A stretch of DNA of 64,000 nt from Paraburkholderia phenoliruptrix (GCF_902859825.1 NZ_CADIKB010000020.1:1-64000), one strand, 5' to 3'; counted from the first letter of the stretch, positions 44,568 to 56,466 are shown. The notes: generated by a model from the sequence alone, not told the origin. Numbers and translations: made by a program.

Positions 44568-45356
44568 ATGCAAGTGAACATCAACGGTATCGAAACGCGC
44601 TACGTGCTGAGCAATGAGGGCGGTGGGCCCTGGCTCACGTTCGTTCATCAGCTCGGCGGCGATCTGTCGGTCTGGGACCAGCTCGCCGGCTATTTCCGCG
44701 ACGACTACACGGTGCTGCGCTACGACGTGCGCGGCCACGGCGAGACGGCGCTATCGCCGGAACCGTTCAACATTGCCGATCTTGCCGGCGACCTCGCCGC
44801 GCTGCTCGATGCGCTCGGCGCACCGGGCACGCACCTCGTGGGCATGTCGATGGGCGGGATGATCGCCCAGCAGTTCGCACTCGACCACCCTTCGCGCGTG
44901 AACACGCTGACAATTGCCGACAGCACGGCCGCCACCTTGCCCGAAGCCCGCGCAATGTGGGACCAACGCGCCGCCAGCGCGCGCCGCGACGGCATGGCGC
45001 CGCTCGTGCCCGCCACGCTGGAGCGCTGGCTGACGCCCGATTTCCGCACCGCGCACCCTGAAGCCGTCGAGCCGATACGCGAGGCGCTCAGCCGAACGTT
45101 GCCGGAAGGCTACGCGATGGCGTGCGAAGCGCTGCGCGATTTCGACGTACGCAGTAAGCTGGGAAGCATTCGCTGCGCAACGCTGGTAGTGGCCGGGCGC
45201 CATGACACGGGCACGCCGCCTGCTGCTAGTCAGGCAATAGCAGATGCCATTGAAGGCGCGCAGTTCGAATTGCTCGAGGCCGCTCATCTTGCGCCTGTCG
45301 AGCAGTCCCAACGGTTTGCCGCACTGCTTGAAACGTTTCTTGAAAGGCCGGTCTAA
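44568..45356 (+). CDS. Alpha/beta hydrolase, 3-oxoadipate enol-lactonase-like
   Basis: A 262-residue enzyme with a complete triad: Ser in GMSMGGMI, Asp in VVAGRHDTGTP and His in EAAHLAPVEQ. It resembles PcaD, which opens 3-oxoadipate enol-lactone, but no other pca genes are nearby, so the substrate is open. Confidence 0.8.
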   Translation: MQVNINGIETRYVLSNEGGGPWLTFVHQLGGDLSVWDQLAGYFRDDYTVLRYDVRGHGETALSPEPFNIADLAGDLAALLDALGAPGTHLVGMSMGGMIAQQFALDHPSRVNTLTIADSTAATLPEARAMWDQRAASARRDGMAPLVPATLERWLTPDFRTAHPEAVEPIREALSRTLPEGYAMACEALRDFDVRSKLGSIRCATLVVAGRHDTGTPPAASQAIADAIEGAQFELLEAAHLAPVEQSQRFAALLETFLERPV

Positions 45357-45474
45357 CCGGTAGGTTCGGAACTTTTACAAGCGTCAATCCGGACCCACCC
45401 CTTGAATTCCAAACCATAAGCTCCACGTAAGGCGCAGGAACGGCCAGGAGCCAACGGAAATAAGGAGTGTCGCC

Positions 45475-45732
45475 ATGCAAATGATCTATAACAGCCCCAA
45501 TTACTGTGTCGTCGAGTTTCCGCCGCAGGAAGGTCCGCTGGCCATGAAATCGGGTGGCTACGAGATCGTCGACAAGAACATGCAACGCGAGATTTATATC
45601 GACGGTGCAATGGCGGCGCGGTTTCGCGAGAACGTGCAGAAGCTGATCGAAGAGGAACCGTCGCTCGACGAAGTGGACGAATTCCTCGGCCAGTTCGACA
45701 GTCTGATGCATCAACCGGTCATTCTTCACTGA
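45475..45732 (+). CDS. DUF3567-type small protein
   Basis: An 85-residue protein (YNSPNYCVVEFPPQEGPLAMKSGGYEIVDKNMQREIYIDG, then an acidic C-terminal helix EEEPSLDEVDEFLGQFD). Widespread in Burkholderiales, unknown function. A ribosome-binding AAGGAG stands before the ATG. A hairpin terminator follows. Confidence 0.85.
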   Translation: MQMIYNSPNYCVVEFPPQEGPLAMKSGGYEIVDKNMQREIYIDGAMAARFRENVQKLIEEEPSLDEVDEFLGQFDSLMHQPVILH

Positions 45733-45859
45733 GCCCAACTGAGCGCCAGTTGCGCCTGATCTTTCGACGTTTGGAGTTTTTTCAACGTTTTTGGCGACAT
45801 CTATCGACCGCGCCGTCCGGCTTCGCCGGCGGCCCTCATCAGGCGGTCGGCTCTCATCG

Positions 45860-45901
45860 AAACGGTTCAGCGGGCTGCGGCGCGCTGGACCGTTTTCTTT
45901 T
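45860..45901 (+). terminator. Rho-independent terminator of the DUF3567 gene
   Basis: Stem AAACGGTTCAGCG / CGCTGGACCGTTT with one G-U pair, followed by TTTTCTTTT. Confidence 0.85.
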
Positions 45902-46020
45902 GCAAGCCGCGGCGCGCGCGTGTCGCCGGCTCTGCCGCCCGATGCCGTGTCCGGCGCAATAGCCCGGCTGCGGCTACAATGACAGGTTCCCGAAAAAGCC
46001 GGCCCAAGCCCTCGTCCGCC

Positions 46021-47091
46021 ATGAACCAGCCTGCCCAAACCGCCAAGCCAATCCGTCCCGAGTCCGAGTACACGCGGGGCGCGGCGCTGCCCGCGCTGCT
46101 CAAGTCGCGCATCCTGATTCTGGACGGCGCCATGGGCACCATGATCCAGCGCTACAAGCTCGACGAAGCGCGCTATCGCGGCGAGCGTTTCAAGGACTAT
46201 GGGCGCGACATCAAGGGCAACAACGAACTGCTGTCCATTACGCAGCCGCAGATCATCAGCGAGATTCACGAGCAGTATCTGGCGGCGGGCGCCGACATTA
46301 TCGAGACGAACACCTTCGGCGCGACCACCGTCGCGCAGGCGGACTACGGCATGGAGTCGCTGGCGGCGGAGATGAACCTCGAATCGGCGAAACTCGCGCG
46401 CGCCGCGTGCGACAAGTACTCGACGCCGGACAAGCCGCGCTTTGTCGCCGGCGCGATCGGACCCACGCCGAAAACCGCGAGCATTTCGCCTGACGTGAAC
46501 GACCCGGGCGCGCGCAACGTGACGTTCGACGAACTGCGCGCCGCCTATTACGAGCAGGCGAAGGCGCTGCTCGAAGGCGGCGCCGACCTGTTCCTCGTGG
46601 AAACCATCTTCGACACGCTCAATGCCAAAGCCGCGCTGTTCGCGCTCGACGAGCTGTTCGAAGACACCGGCGAGCGTCTGCCCATCATGATCTCGGGCAC
46701 GGTGACGGACGCCTCCGGGCGCATTCTGTCCGGCCAGACCGTTGAGGCTTTCTGGAACTCGCTGCGCCACGCCAAACCGCTCACCTTCGGTCTGAACTGC
46801 GCATTGGGCGCGGCGCTGATGCGTCCGTACATCGCCGAGCTGGCCAAGCTTTGCGACACCTATGTGTCGTGCTATCCGAACGCCGGCTTGCCGAATCCGA
46901 TGAGCGATACCGGTTTCGACGAATTGCCGGCCGACACCTCCGGGCTGCTGAAAGAGTTCGCCGAGGCAGGTCTCGTGAACATTGCGGGCGGCTGCTGCGG
47001 CACGACGCCGGAGCACATTGCGGCCATTGCAAAGGCGCTCGCCGACGTGAAGCCGCGCAAGTGGCCCACGCAATATCGCGACGCCGCATAA
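46021..47091 (+). CDS. metH: Methionine synthase, homocysteine-binding subunit (split MetH N-part)
   Basis: A 356-residue homocysteine S-methyltransferase domain. ILDGAMGTMIQRYKL starts the barrel. The zinc ligands are Cys in FGLNCALGA and the pair in GGCCGTTPEH. The protein stops where E. coli MetH continues into its pterin domain. The rest is encoded by a separate gene 98 bp downstream. Together they should form cobalamin-dependent methionine synthase. Start at 46021 (MNQPAQTAK); an earlier ATG at 45979 is possible. Confidence 0.92.
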   Translation: MNQPAQTAKPIRPESEYTRGAALPALLKSRILILDGAMGTMIQRYKLDEARYRGERFKDYGRDIKGNNELLSITQPQIISEIHEQYLAAGADIIETNTFGATTVAQADYGMESLAAEMNLESAKLARAACDKYSTPDKPRFVAGAIGPTPKTASISPDVNDPGARNVTFDELRAAYYEQAKALLEGGADLFLVETIFDTLNAKAALFALDELFEDTGERLPIMISGTVTDASGRILSGQTVEAFWNSLRHAKPLTFGLNCALGAALMRPYIAELAKLCDTYVSCYPNAGLPNPMSDTGFDELPADTSGLLKEFAEAGLVNIAGGCCGTTPEHIAAIAKALADVKPRKWPTQYRDAA

Positions 47092-47189
47092 CCGCGCAAC
47101 CGCGTCTCCGGCGCCCACGGCCCGCCGGTTCACGCCCATCAGCCGCACCGGGCCGCACCTAACGCACGCAATCGACTCGCACATACGCC

Positions 47190-49907
<2,718 letters not shown>

Positions 49908-49920
49908 GCGGCGGCAGCGG

Positions 49921-50001
49921 CGGCGTTGCCTTGAGCCGGCGCAGCGGCGGCGTTGCTTTGAACCGACGCAGTAGCGGCGTTGCCTTGAACCGACGCAGTG
50001 G
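49921..50001 (+). repeat. Three tandem 27-bp repeats after metH
   Basis: Units start at 49921, 49948 and 49975 with CGGCGTTGCYTTGA, each about 85-95% alike, and a partial fourth unit begins at 50002. They lie right behind the metH stop (49907). The period is a multiple of three, and the minus frame would give a nine-residue Ala/Gln-rich repeat, but no gene is supported there. Likely a minisatellite that can vary in copy number. Confidence 0.85.
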
Positions 50002-50175
50002 CGGCCGGACGAGGCACGGGGAACCGCGTGGCGGGAAAGCCACTATATCGGCCGGCAAAGACTGAATATTTGCGGCAACGTAATTTTCGGCTTTGTAGAC
50101 TGAGGCGGCTTGACCCGCCAGACGCGGCCAAAACGCGTCGGTTCATCGACTTGCAACCGTCAACGGAGAGATGAT

Positions 50176-50382
50176 ATGAAGAAGCTGACGCTGTTATTGA
50201 CCGCTGTTTCGTTTGCCCTGAGCGCGTCCGCGGCGCTCGCGCAAACCGCCGCTCCGGCCGCCTCCAGTTCGGTCAGTTCGTATTCGCCGCCCACTACGAA
50301 ACACGTCAAGAAGCCGAAGAAGCAGAAAATGAAGAAAGGCGAGTCGGCACCGGCAGCAGCGCCGGAAGCTGCCAGCCAGTAA
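50176..50382 (+). CDS. Small secreted Lys-rich protein
   Basis: A 68-residue protein with signal peptide MKKLTLLLTAVSFALSASAALA, cut before QTAAPA. The mature 46 residues are Ser/Ala-rich, then basic (KHVKKPKKQKMKKG), then Ala/Pro. GGAGAG precedes the ATG. Function unknown; such basic small proteins may bind DNA or anionic polymers outside the inner membrane. Confidence 0.75.
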   Translation: MKKLTLLLTAVSFALSASAALAQTAAPAASSSVSSYSPPTTKHVKKPKKQKMKKGESAPAAAPEAASQ

Positions 50383-50421
50383 ATCCGCACACGCCCAAGC
50401 CGTTTTCGGGCTTTGCAAAAA

Positions 50422-50450
50422 AGATGAGCCCGCTTCGAGCGGGCTCATCT
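50422..50450. terminator. Bidirectional Rho-independent terminator
   Basis: 13-bp perfect stem AGATGAGCCCGCT / AGCGGGCTCATCT with a 3-nt loop. A T-run follows on the plus strand and T6 on the minus. Confidence 0.9.
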
Positions 50451-50558
50451 TTCTGGTGGACACACATTACACGCGCCGCCGGCTAGCCAGCCGCGACCGC
50501 TACTGCCGGCCCCGCGGTCGCGATGCTCGCGGTTGCCGCCTTCGCGGGCTCTCTCCGC

Positions 50559-50885
50559 TTACAGCCCCCAAACGATATCCGCATTGTCCTTCTGCGCGGC
50601 ACGCAACATGTCGAGGAACGGATAGGCGCGCTGCGCCAGCCCCGGCGGTATCTCGTGATGCTCGTGGCCCTCTTCGCCTTCGTGGAAATGACCGTCGTGC
50701 TCGGCGCGCTCCTGTTTGTCGAAGGTAATCGCCGCTTCGAGTTTGGCAATCGCCTCGGCGGTTTCCTCGTGCGTAATCACGCCGCGTTCACCGAGGCGCT
50801 TGCCGACAATGCCGACCAGATACTGCGCCAGATTCTCTAGCATCATCACGTCCGGGCAAGCGCGGCATTTGAAAGTAATCAGCAT
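50559..50885 (-). CDS. DUF1840-domain protein
   Basis: A 108-residue protein (MLITFKCRACPDVMMLENLAQYLVGIVGK) with a His/Glu-rich segment (GHFHEGEEGHEHHEIPPG) that may bind metal. Typical of Burkholderiales DUF1840. Role unknown. The ATG at 50885 starts the conserved MLITFK motif; the frame upstream is not coding-like. Confidence 0.85.
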   Translation of the reverse strand: MLITFKCRACPDVMMLENLAQYLVGIVGKRLGERGVITHEETAEAIAKLEAAITFDKQERAEHDGHFHEGEEGHEHHEIPPGLAQRAYPFLDMLRAAQKDNADIVWGL

Positions 50886-51337
50886 GACTATTCCCTTTTT
50901 CGTTATGGTGGCTTCACACGCAAACGGCACCGAAGGCCGTCCGCGCGCGCTCCCGCACGCTCCGTTAGCCGCCCGACTAGACGCGGCGGCTACGGCCCTT
51001 GCTGGGCATCTCATTGAACATATTAGCACCTGCTAAAATCCGTCTGGACGGAAAAGCGCGCCGCCCTGCACCGCGCGCGGCAAGGCGCAACGCGCGTGGC
51101 CGGGCTGGCCGGTTCGGGCCTGCGTGCCGCAGCGGCCAGCCTTTGCCGGCGGCCGAAGCGCGCACGCCTTGCATTGAACGCCAGCACCCCGTCGGCGCAC
51201 CCGTTATGCCGATGCGTCATGACGGACCCCGCTAGCAGGCGAGCGCCGCTTTCCACGCTTCTGCCGAATCGGCCGCGCACCCGTCGGCCGGCGCTTCCTC
51301 CGTATCACCGGATTGCCTCACTGGACTCGCAACAAGC
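50886..51337. other. 450-bp gap between DUF1840 and argS
   Basis: Divergent promoter region. TTAGCACCTGCTAA at 51023-51036 is a perfect 6-bp-arm palindrome with a TAAAAT box just after it, a possible regulated promoter. The remaining 300 bp before argS hold no ORF with coding character that I can support. Confidence 0.5.
51023..51036. promoter_or_regulatory. Palindrome upstream of argS / DUF1840
   Basis: TTAGCA and TGCTAA with CC between, in an AT-rich island of an otherwise GC-rich gap. Confidence 0.35.
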
Positions 51338-53128
51338 ATGCTGCCCGCACATAAACATACTCTCGAAACACTGCTCGCCGACACGGTGAAGCAGGTCGCC
51401 CTGGCCACCCAAGGCGCGACGGAAGCCGCGTTCGTGTCGCCCACCATCGCGCTGGAGCGCCCCAAGGTCGCTGCGCACGGCGACGTCGCGTGCAATGTGG
51501 CGATGCAACTCGCCAAGCCGCTGCGCGCGAATCCGCGCCAGTTGGCGCAGCAGATCGTCGACACGCTGCTCGGGCAGCCGCAGGCGCAAGGTCTGATCGA
51601 ATCCGCCGAAGTGGCGGGCCCCGGCTTCATCAACCTGCGTCTCGCCGCCGCCGCCAAGCAGGCGGTGGTGACAGCCGTGCTCGCCGAGCAGGACGCGTAC
51701 GGCCGCTCGCAACGCGACGCCGGCAAGCACGTGCTGATCGAGTTCGTGTCGGCCAATCCGACGGGGCCGCTGCACGTCGGCCATGGCCGCCAGGCGGCGC
51801 TCGGCGACGCGTTGTCGAACGTGCTGGCCTCGCAAGGCTGGGACGTGCATCGCGAGTTCTATTACAACGACGCCGGCGTGCAGATCGGCACGCTCGCACT
51901 GTCCACGCAGGCGCGCGCGCGCGGCCTCGCGCCGGGCGACGCGGGCTGGCCGGACTCGGCGTACAACGGCGAGTACATTGCCGACATCGCGAAAGACTAT
52001 CTGAACGGCGTCACGGTTTCCGCGAGCGACGGCGAGCCTGTCACGGGCGCGCGCGACGTCGAGAACCTCGACGCGATCCGCCGCTTCGCGGTCGCGTATC
52101 TGCGCCGCGAGCAGGACATGGATTTGCAGGCGTTCGGCGTGAAGTTCGACCAGTACTACCTGGAGTCGTCGCTTTATACCGAAGGCCGCGTCGAAAAGAC
52201 CGTGCAGGCGCTCATTGCCGCGGGCAAGACCTATGAGCAGGAAGGCGCGCTCTGGCTGCGCACGACAGACGACGGCGACGACAAAGACCGCGTGATGCGC
52301 AAGAGCGACGGCACCTACACGTACTTCGTGCCGGACGTCGCGTATCACGTCGCGAAGTGGGAACGCGGCTTCACCAAGGTCATCAACATTCAGGGTTCCG
52401 ACCACCACGGCACCATCGCGCGCGTGCGCGCGGGCCTGCAAGGGCTCGGCATCGGCATTCCGAAGGGTTACCCCGACTACGTGCTGCACAAGATGGTCAC
52501 CGTCATGCGCAACGGCGAAGAGGTGAAGATCTCCAAGCGCGCGGGCAGCTATGTGACGGTGCGCGATCTGATCGAATGGTCGGGCGGCGCGACGCCGGGC
52601 TCGGAAGCCGCCGTCGACCTGATCGACGAAGAGACCATTCGCCGCGGCCGCGACGCCGTGCGCTTCTTCCTGATCTCGCGCAAGGCGGACACGGAGTTCG
52701 TGTTCGACATCGACCTCGCGTTGAAACAAAACGACGAAAACCCGGTGCACTACGTGCAATATGCACACGCCCGGATCTGCTCGGTGATCGCGGAATGCAA
52801 GGCACGCTACGGCGCTGACGAAAGCGCGCTCGCCAAGGTGGACCTCGCGCCGCTCTCGAGCGAACGCGCCATGGCCTTGCTGAACAAGCTCGCCGAATTC
52901 CCGGACATGCTGCAACACGCCGCCGACGAACTCGCGCCGCACGCGGTCGCGTTCTATCTGCGCGACCTCGCCGGGGAATTCCACTCGTTCTACAATGACA
53001 AAGCCGAGCGCGTGCTGGTCGACGATGCGGCCGAACGCAATGCACGCGTCGCGCTGCTCGCGGCCACGCGTCAGGTGCTCGCCAACGGTCTCGCGATCAT
53101 CGGCGTCTCCGCTCCCGTCAAGATGTAA
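51338..53128 (+). CDS. argS: Arginyl-tRNA synthetase
   Basis: A 596-residue class I synthetase. The N-terminal Add1 domain is followed by ANPTGPLHVGHGRQ (HIGH motif), YYNDAGVQIGTL, and the KMSKS-like region VKISKRAGSYVTVRDL. The C-terminal anticodon-binding domain (DALRQ-type) ends VSAPVKM. Essential for protein synthesis. Downstream by 79 bp is the SPOR gene, possibly on the same transcript or with its own promoter at 53160. Confidence 0.97.
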   Translation: MLPAHKHTLETLLADTVKQVALATQGATEAAFVSPTIALERPKVAAHGDVACNVAMQLAKPLRANPRQLAQQIVDTLLGQPQAQGLIESAEVAGPGFINLRLAAAAKQAVVTAVLAEQDAYGRSQRDAGKHVLIEFVSANPTGPLHVGHGRQAALGDALSNVLASQGWDVHREFYYNDAGVQIGTLALSTQARARGLAPGDAGWPDSAYNGEYIADIAKDYLNGVTVSASDGEPVTGARDVENLDAIRRFAVAYLRREQDMDLQAFGVKFDQYYLESSLYTEGRVEKTVQALIAAGKTYEQEGALWLRTTDDGDDKDRVMRKSDGTYTYFVPDVAYHVAKWERGFTKVINIQGSDHHGTIARVRAGLQGLGIGIPKGYPDYVLHKMVTVMRNGEEVKISKRAGSYVTVRDLIEWSGGATPGSEAAVDLIDEETIRRGRDAVRFFLISRKADTEFVFDIDLALKQNDENPVHYVQYAHARICSVIAECKARYGADESALAKVDLAPLSSERAMALLNKLAEFPDMLQHAADELAPHAVAFYLRDLAGEFHSFYNDKAERVLVDDAAERNARVALLAATRQVLANGLAIIGVSAPVKM

Positions 53129-53150
53129 GTCCTCCGGCGCAACATGCATG

Positions 53151-53175
53151 CGGCCGTCGTTATAATCGACGGCCG
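53151..53175. promoter_or_regulatory. Inverted repeat around a TATAAT box before the SPOR gene
   Basis: CGGCCGTCG (53151-53159) and CGACGGCCG (53167-53175) flank TTATAAT. It may be a hairpin that ends argS transcripts, an operator over the -10, or both. Confidence 0.55.
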
Positions 53176-53207
53176 TTCCAGGATTCTTTTTGCAGGTGAT
53201 TCATACG

Positions 53208-54020
53208 ATGGCAAAACCACGCCGCACAACAAAGCAATCGAAACAAACCGGGGGTACTTTTCTCGGCATCGTGCTGGGCCTCATCGTCGGCCTTGCGATC
53301 GCGGTAGTGGTGGCGCTGTATATCACCCGTGCGCCTACGCCGTTCGTCTCGAAGGTGGCGCCGCCGGCCGCGTCGGATTCGGGCGCGAGCCAGGCGCAAT
53401 ACGACCCTAACCGTCCGCTGCAAGGCAAGTCGCCGGGTCAGCCGGTGCCGCAGGCCGCGCAACCCGCGCCGCCGAACACTGCGCCTGGCCAGACGAACTC
53501 GCAGACGCAGTCCGGCATGCTGGAACAGCCGCAAATCATCGAAGTGCCGCCTACCATCGGCAACGGCAACACGAGCGCCAACAGCAATGCCAACGGCACG
53601 GCCGTCGCGCCGAAGCCCGCGCAGGAAAACGGCAGCAGCGCCACGGCCGCGGTGAAAAAACCCCAAGCCCCGAGCGCACCGGCCGCCACCGCAGCGGGTT
53701 CGGCGCCGAAGAGCACCTCGTCGGCAACGGTCGCGAATGTGAAGCCGGGCTCAGGCGCAGCACCCGCACCCGGCGACGCGAACACCGGCTACTTCCTGCA
53801 AGTAGGCGCCTACAAGACCGCTGCAGACGCCGAGCAGCAACGCGCGCGCCTCGCGTTCCAGGGCTTCGAGTCGAAGGTCACGCAGCGCGAGGCGGGCGGC
53901 GTCACGTACTATCGCGTGCGTATTGGACCGTTCGCCAAGTTCGAGGACATGAACGCGAGCCGTCAGCGTCTGTCGGACGCGGGTGTGGACACCGCCGTCA
54001 TCCGCTTCACCAAGCAATAA
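53208..54020 (+). CDS. SPOR-domain protein (FtsN-like)
   Basis: A 270-residue bitopic protein. A basic cytoplasmic tail and one helix (TFLGIVLGLIVGLAIAVVVALY, about residues 16-37) precede a Pro/Ala/Gln-rich periplasmic linker. The SPOR domain is at the C-terminus (GYFLQVGAYKTAADAEQQRARLAFQGF...YYRVRIGPFAKFEDM), which binds denuded septal peptidoglycan. Probably a cell-division protein. Confidence 0.9.
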   Translation: MAKPRRTTKQSKQTGGTFLGIVLGLIVGLAIAVVVALYITRAPTPFVSKVAPPAASDSGASQAQYDPNRPLQGKSPGQPVPQAAQPAPPNTAPGQTNSQTQSGMLEQPQIIEVPPTIGNGNTSANSNANGTAVAPKPAQENGSSATAAVKKPQAPSAPAATAAGSAPKSTSSATVANVKPGSGAAPAPGDANTGYFLQVGAYKTAADAEQQRARLAFQGFESKVTQREAGGVTYYRVRIGPFAKFEDMNASRQRLSDAGVDTAVIRFTKQ

Positions 54021-54207
54021 ATAGCAAGGATCCTCAGATCAGGCGCCGCCGCCGAACTATCGGTGCGCGGCGCCTGTCACAAGATTCGCAAGCAAGACAA
54101 GCATGATTGAGCACGACGGACGACAGAACCGTTGAACGCCGATACTGAAAACAGTGACGGGCATTTGCGTGGCGCCACTGTTTTACGCCTACCTGGGTCA
54201 ACACAAC

Positions 54208-54846
54208 ATGAAAAAACTGCTGAGCATCCTGTTCCTCTCGCTGGGCCTTGTCGCGGCCTCGGCGCACGCGTCGCCGAGCGCGCCGGTGGCGGGCAAGGAC
54301 TACACCGTATTGCCCACCGCGCAGCCTACCGACGTGCCCGCCGGCAAAATCGAAGTCACCGAATTTTTCTGGTACGGCTGCCCGCATTGCAACGAATTCA
54401 ACCCGTACCTCGAGGCGTGGGTGAAGAAGCAGGGTCCGGACGTCGTCTTCAAACGCGTGCCGGTGGCTTTCCGCGACGACTTCATTCCGCATTCGAAGAT
54501 GTTCCATGCGCTCGACGCGCTCGGCCTCGCTTCACAGCTTACGCCGAAGGTTTTCAACGAGATCCACGTCAACAAGAACTACCTGCTGACGCCGGAAGAC
54601 CAGGCCAAATTCCTCGCGAAGAACGGCGTCGATCCGAAGAAGTACATGGACGCGTACAACTCGTTCTCGACGCAAAGCGCGCTGCAAAAAGACAAGAAGC
54701 TGCTGGAGGACTACAAGATCGACGGCGTGCCGACCATCGCCGTGCAGGGCAAGTATGAAACCGGCCCGGCCGCGACCAACAGCTTGCCGGGCACGATCCA
54801 GGTGCTCGACTACCTGGTCCAGCAGGTCCGCGCGAAGAAGATGTAA
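54208..54846 (+). CDS. dsbA: Thiol:disulfide interchange protein DsbA
   Basis: A 212-residue periplasmic oxidoreductase. Signal peptide to SAHA, active site CPHC in FFWYGCPHCNEFNPY, cis-Pro in DGVPTIAVQG. It forms disulfides in exported proteins. Follows the SPOR gene and precedes an SDR gene by 15 nt. The ATG at 54208 was chosen for the signal peptide. Confidence 0.96.
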   Translation: MKKLLSILFLSLGLVAASAHASPSAPVAGKDYTVLPTAQPTDVPAGKIEVTEFFWYGCPHCNEFNPYLEAWVKKQGPDVVFKRVPVAFRDDFIPHSKMFHALDALGLASQLTPKVFNEIHVNKNYLLTPEDQAKFLAKNGVDPKKYMDAYNSFSTQSALQKDKKLLEDYKIDGVPTIAVQGKYETGPAATNSLPGTIQVLDYLVQQVRAKKM

Positions 54847-54861
54847 AGCCGAGGCGCCGGA

Positions 54862-55635
54862 ATGAGTTCACCGTTGAAAGTCTTCATTACCGGCGCTTCG
54901 AGTGGGATCGGCCTCGCGCTCGCCGCCGAATACGCGCGGCGCGGCGCGGTTCTCGGCCTCGTGGCCCGCCGCGGCGACGCGCTCGCCGCCTTCCAGCGGT
55001 CTCATCCGCAAAATTCCATTTCCACTTATTGCGTCGACGTGCGCGACGCCGAGGCGCTCGCGGAAGCCGCCGCGCAGTTCATTGCGCAACACGGCCTGCC
55101 GGACATTGTGATCGCCAACGCGGGCGTGAGCCGCGGCGCCGTGACCGGCGAAGGCGACCTGCGCACCTTCCGCGAAGTGATGGACATCAACTACTTCGGC
55201 ATGGTCGCGACCTTCGAGCCGTTCGCCGCGGCCATGGTGGCGGCGAGACGCGGCACGCTCGTCGGCATTGCGAGCGTCGCGGGCGTGCGCGGGCTGCCGG
55301 GTTCGGGCGCGTATAGCGCGTCGAAATCGGCGGCGCTCAAGTATCTCGAAGCGTTGCGCGTCGAAATGCGCCCGCACGGCGTCGGCGTGGTCACCCTTGC
55401 GCCCGGCTATATCCGCACGCCGATGACCGCGCACAATCCCTACACCATGCCCTTTCTGATGGACGCCGATCGCTTCGCCGCCAAGGCCGCGCAGGCAATC
55501 GAGCGCCGCGCGGCGTTCGCGGTGTTTCCGTGGCAGATGCGGCTCGTCGCCATGCTGCTGCACGTCGTGCCGCGCTGGCTTTACGACCGCGTGTTCGAAC
55601 GCGCGCCGCGCAAGCCGCGCGCCGTCGTCGAGTAA
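54862..55635 (+). CDS. Short-chain dehydrogenase/reductase
   Basis: A 257-residue Rossmann enzyme. TGASSGIG is the cofactor loop, NAGVSRG the structural motif, and YSASKSA the catalytic YxxxK with Ser nearby. NAD(P) dependent; the substrate is unknown. Close to dsbA and the BtuF-like gene (3-nt gap), so part of a short operon. Confidence 0.9.
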   Translation: MSSPLKVFITGASSGIGLALAAEYARRGAVLGLVARRGDALAAFQRSHPQNSISTYCVDVRDAEALAEAAAQFIAQHGLPDIVIANAGVSRGAVTGEGDLRTFREVMDINYFGMVATFEPFAAAMVAARRGTLVGIASVAGVRGLPGSGAYSASKSAALKYLEALRVEMRPHGVGVVTLAPGYIRTPMTAHNPYTMPFLMDADRFAAKAAQAIERRAAFAVFPWQMRLVAMLLHVVPRWLYDRVFERAPRKPRAVVE

Positions 55636-55638
55636 ATC

Positions 55639-56466
55639 ATGTCCACGCGTGCGGTCGATGCAACCGGCGTCGCGCACGAAAAAGCGGCCACCGGCGCCCG
55701 CATCGTCTCGCTCGTGCCGAGCATCACCGAATTGTTATTCGCGCTCGGCCTCGAGCGGCAAATTGTCGGGCGTACCGGCTTTTGCGTGCATCCGCGCGAC
55801 AAGGTCCGCAACGTGCCGAAGGTGGGCGGCACGAAAGCGGTGAATGTCGAGGCCGTTCGCGCGCTGCAGCCCACTCATCTGATCGTCAATATCGACGAGA
55901 ACGAGCGCGATACCGTCGAGCAACTGCGCGCGTTCGTACCGCATGTCGTCGTGACTCATCCGCAGACGCCGCACGACAATCTCTCGCTGTACGCGCTGCT
56001 CGGCGCGATCTTCGGTCGCGAGCGGGAGGCGTCGAATCTCGCAGATCAACTGGAAGCCCGGCTGCACGAAGCGGCGACACGCGCTTTCCGCCCGCAAAAC
56101 GTGCTGTATCTGATCTGGCGCGAACCGTGGATGACCGTCGCGCGCGACACCTATATTTCCGCGATGCTGCGCCTCGTCAACTGGCAGACGCTGCCCGACG
56201 TGCAAGGCGGCGTGGCGGGCGCGGCCCGCTATCCGTCGTTCGAATTCGCTGGCGCAAACCGCGCACCGTGGCTTGCCGACGTCGAGCGCATCCTGCTTTC
56301 CACCGAGCCCTACCGCTTCACGCAAGCTCATTGCGAGGCGCTCCAACGCGATCCGCGCGTGTGCCGCAAGCGCATCGAGCTGATCGACGGGGAAATGGTC
56401 TCGTGGTACGGCGTGCGGGCGATCGAAGGCATCGCTTATCTGATGCAGCGCGCCGCAGCGGCATGA
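55639..56466 (+). CDS. BtuF-like cobalamin/helical-backbone metal receptor protein
   Basis: A 275-residue periplasmic-binding fold of type III (IVSLVPSITELLFALGLERQIVGRTGFCVHP). The B12-binding BtuF proteins have this start, but no signal peptide or lipobox is visible, so it may be cytoplasmic. No BtuC/BtuD genes adjoin. It may bind cobalamin, a metal or a siderophore-like ligand. It is directly behind the SDR gene. Confidence 0.78.
   Translation: MSTRAVDATGVAHEKAATGARIVSLVPSITELLFALGLERQIVGRTGFCVHPRDKVRNVPKVGGTKAVNVEAVRALQPTHLIVNIDENERDTVEQLRAFVPHVVVTHPQTPHDNLSLYALLGAIFGREREASNLADQLEARLHEAATRAFRPQNVLYLIWREPWMTVARDTYISAMLRLVNWQTLPDVQGGVAGAARYPSFEFAGANRAPWLADVERILLSTEPYRFTQAHCEALQRDPRVCRKRIELIDGEMVSWYGVRAIEGIAYLMQRAAAA

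Noticed and set aside
45733..46020. SAH or cobalamin riboswitch before metH
   Set aside because: No match to the conserved boxes I know; the only clear structure is the DUF3567 terminator.
45226..47184. 652-codon minus ORF opposite metH
   Set aside because: Composition is that of an antisense frame (Arg/Val/His); the plus frame encodes clear MetH motifs.
51023..51036. CIRCE heat-shock operator
   Set aside because: CIRCE needs TTAGCACTC-N9-GAGTGCTAA; here the arms are 6 bp with a 2-bp centre.
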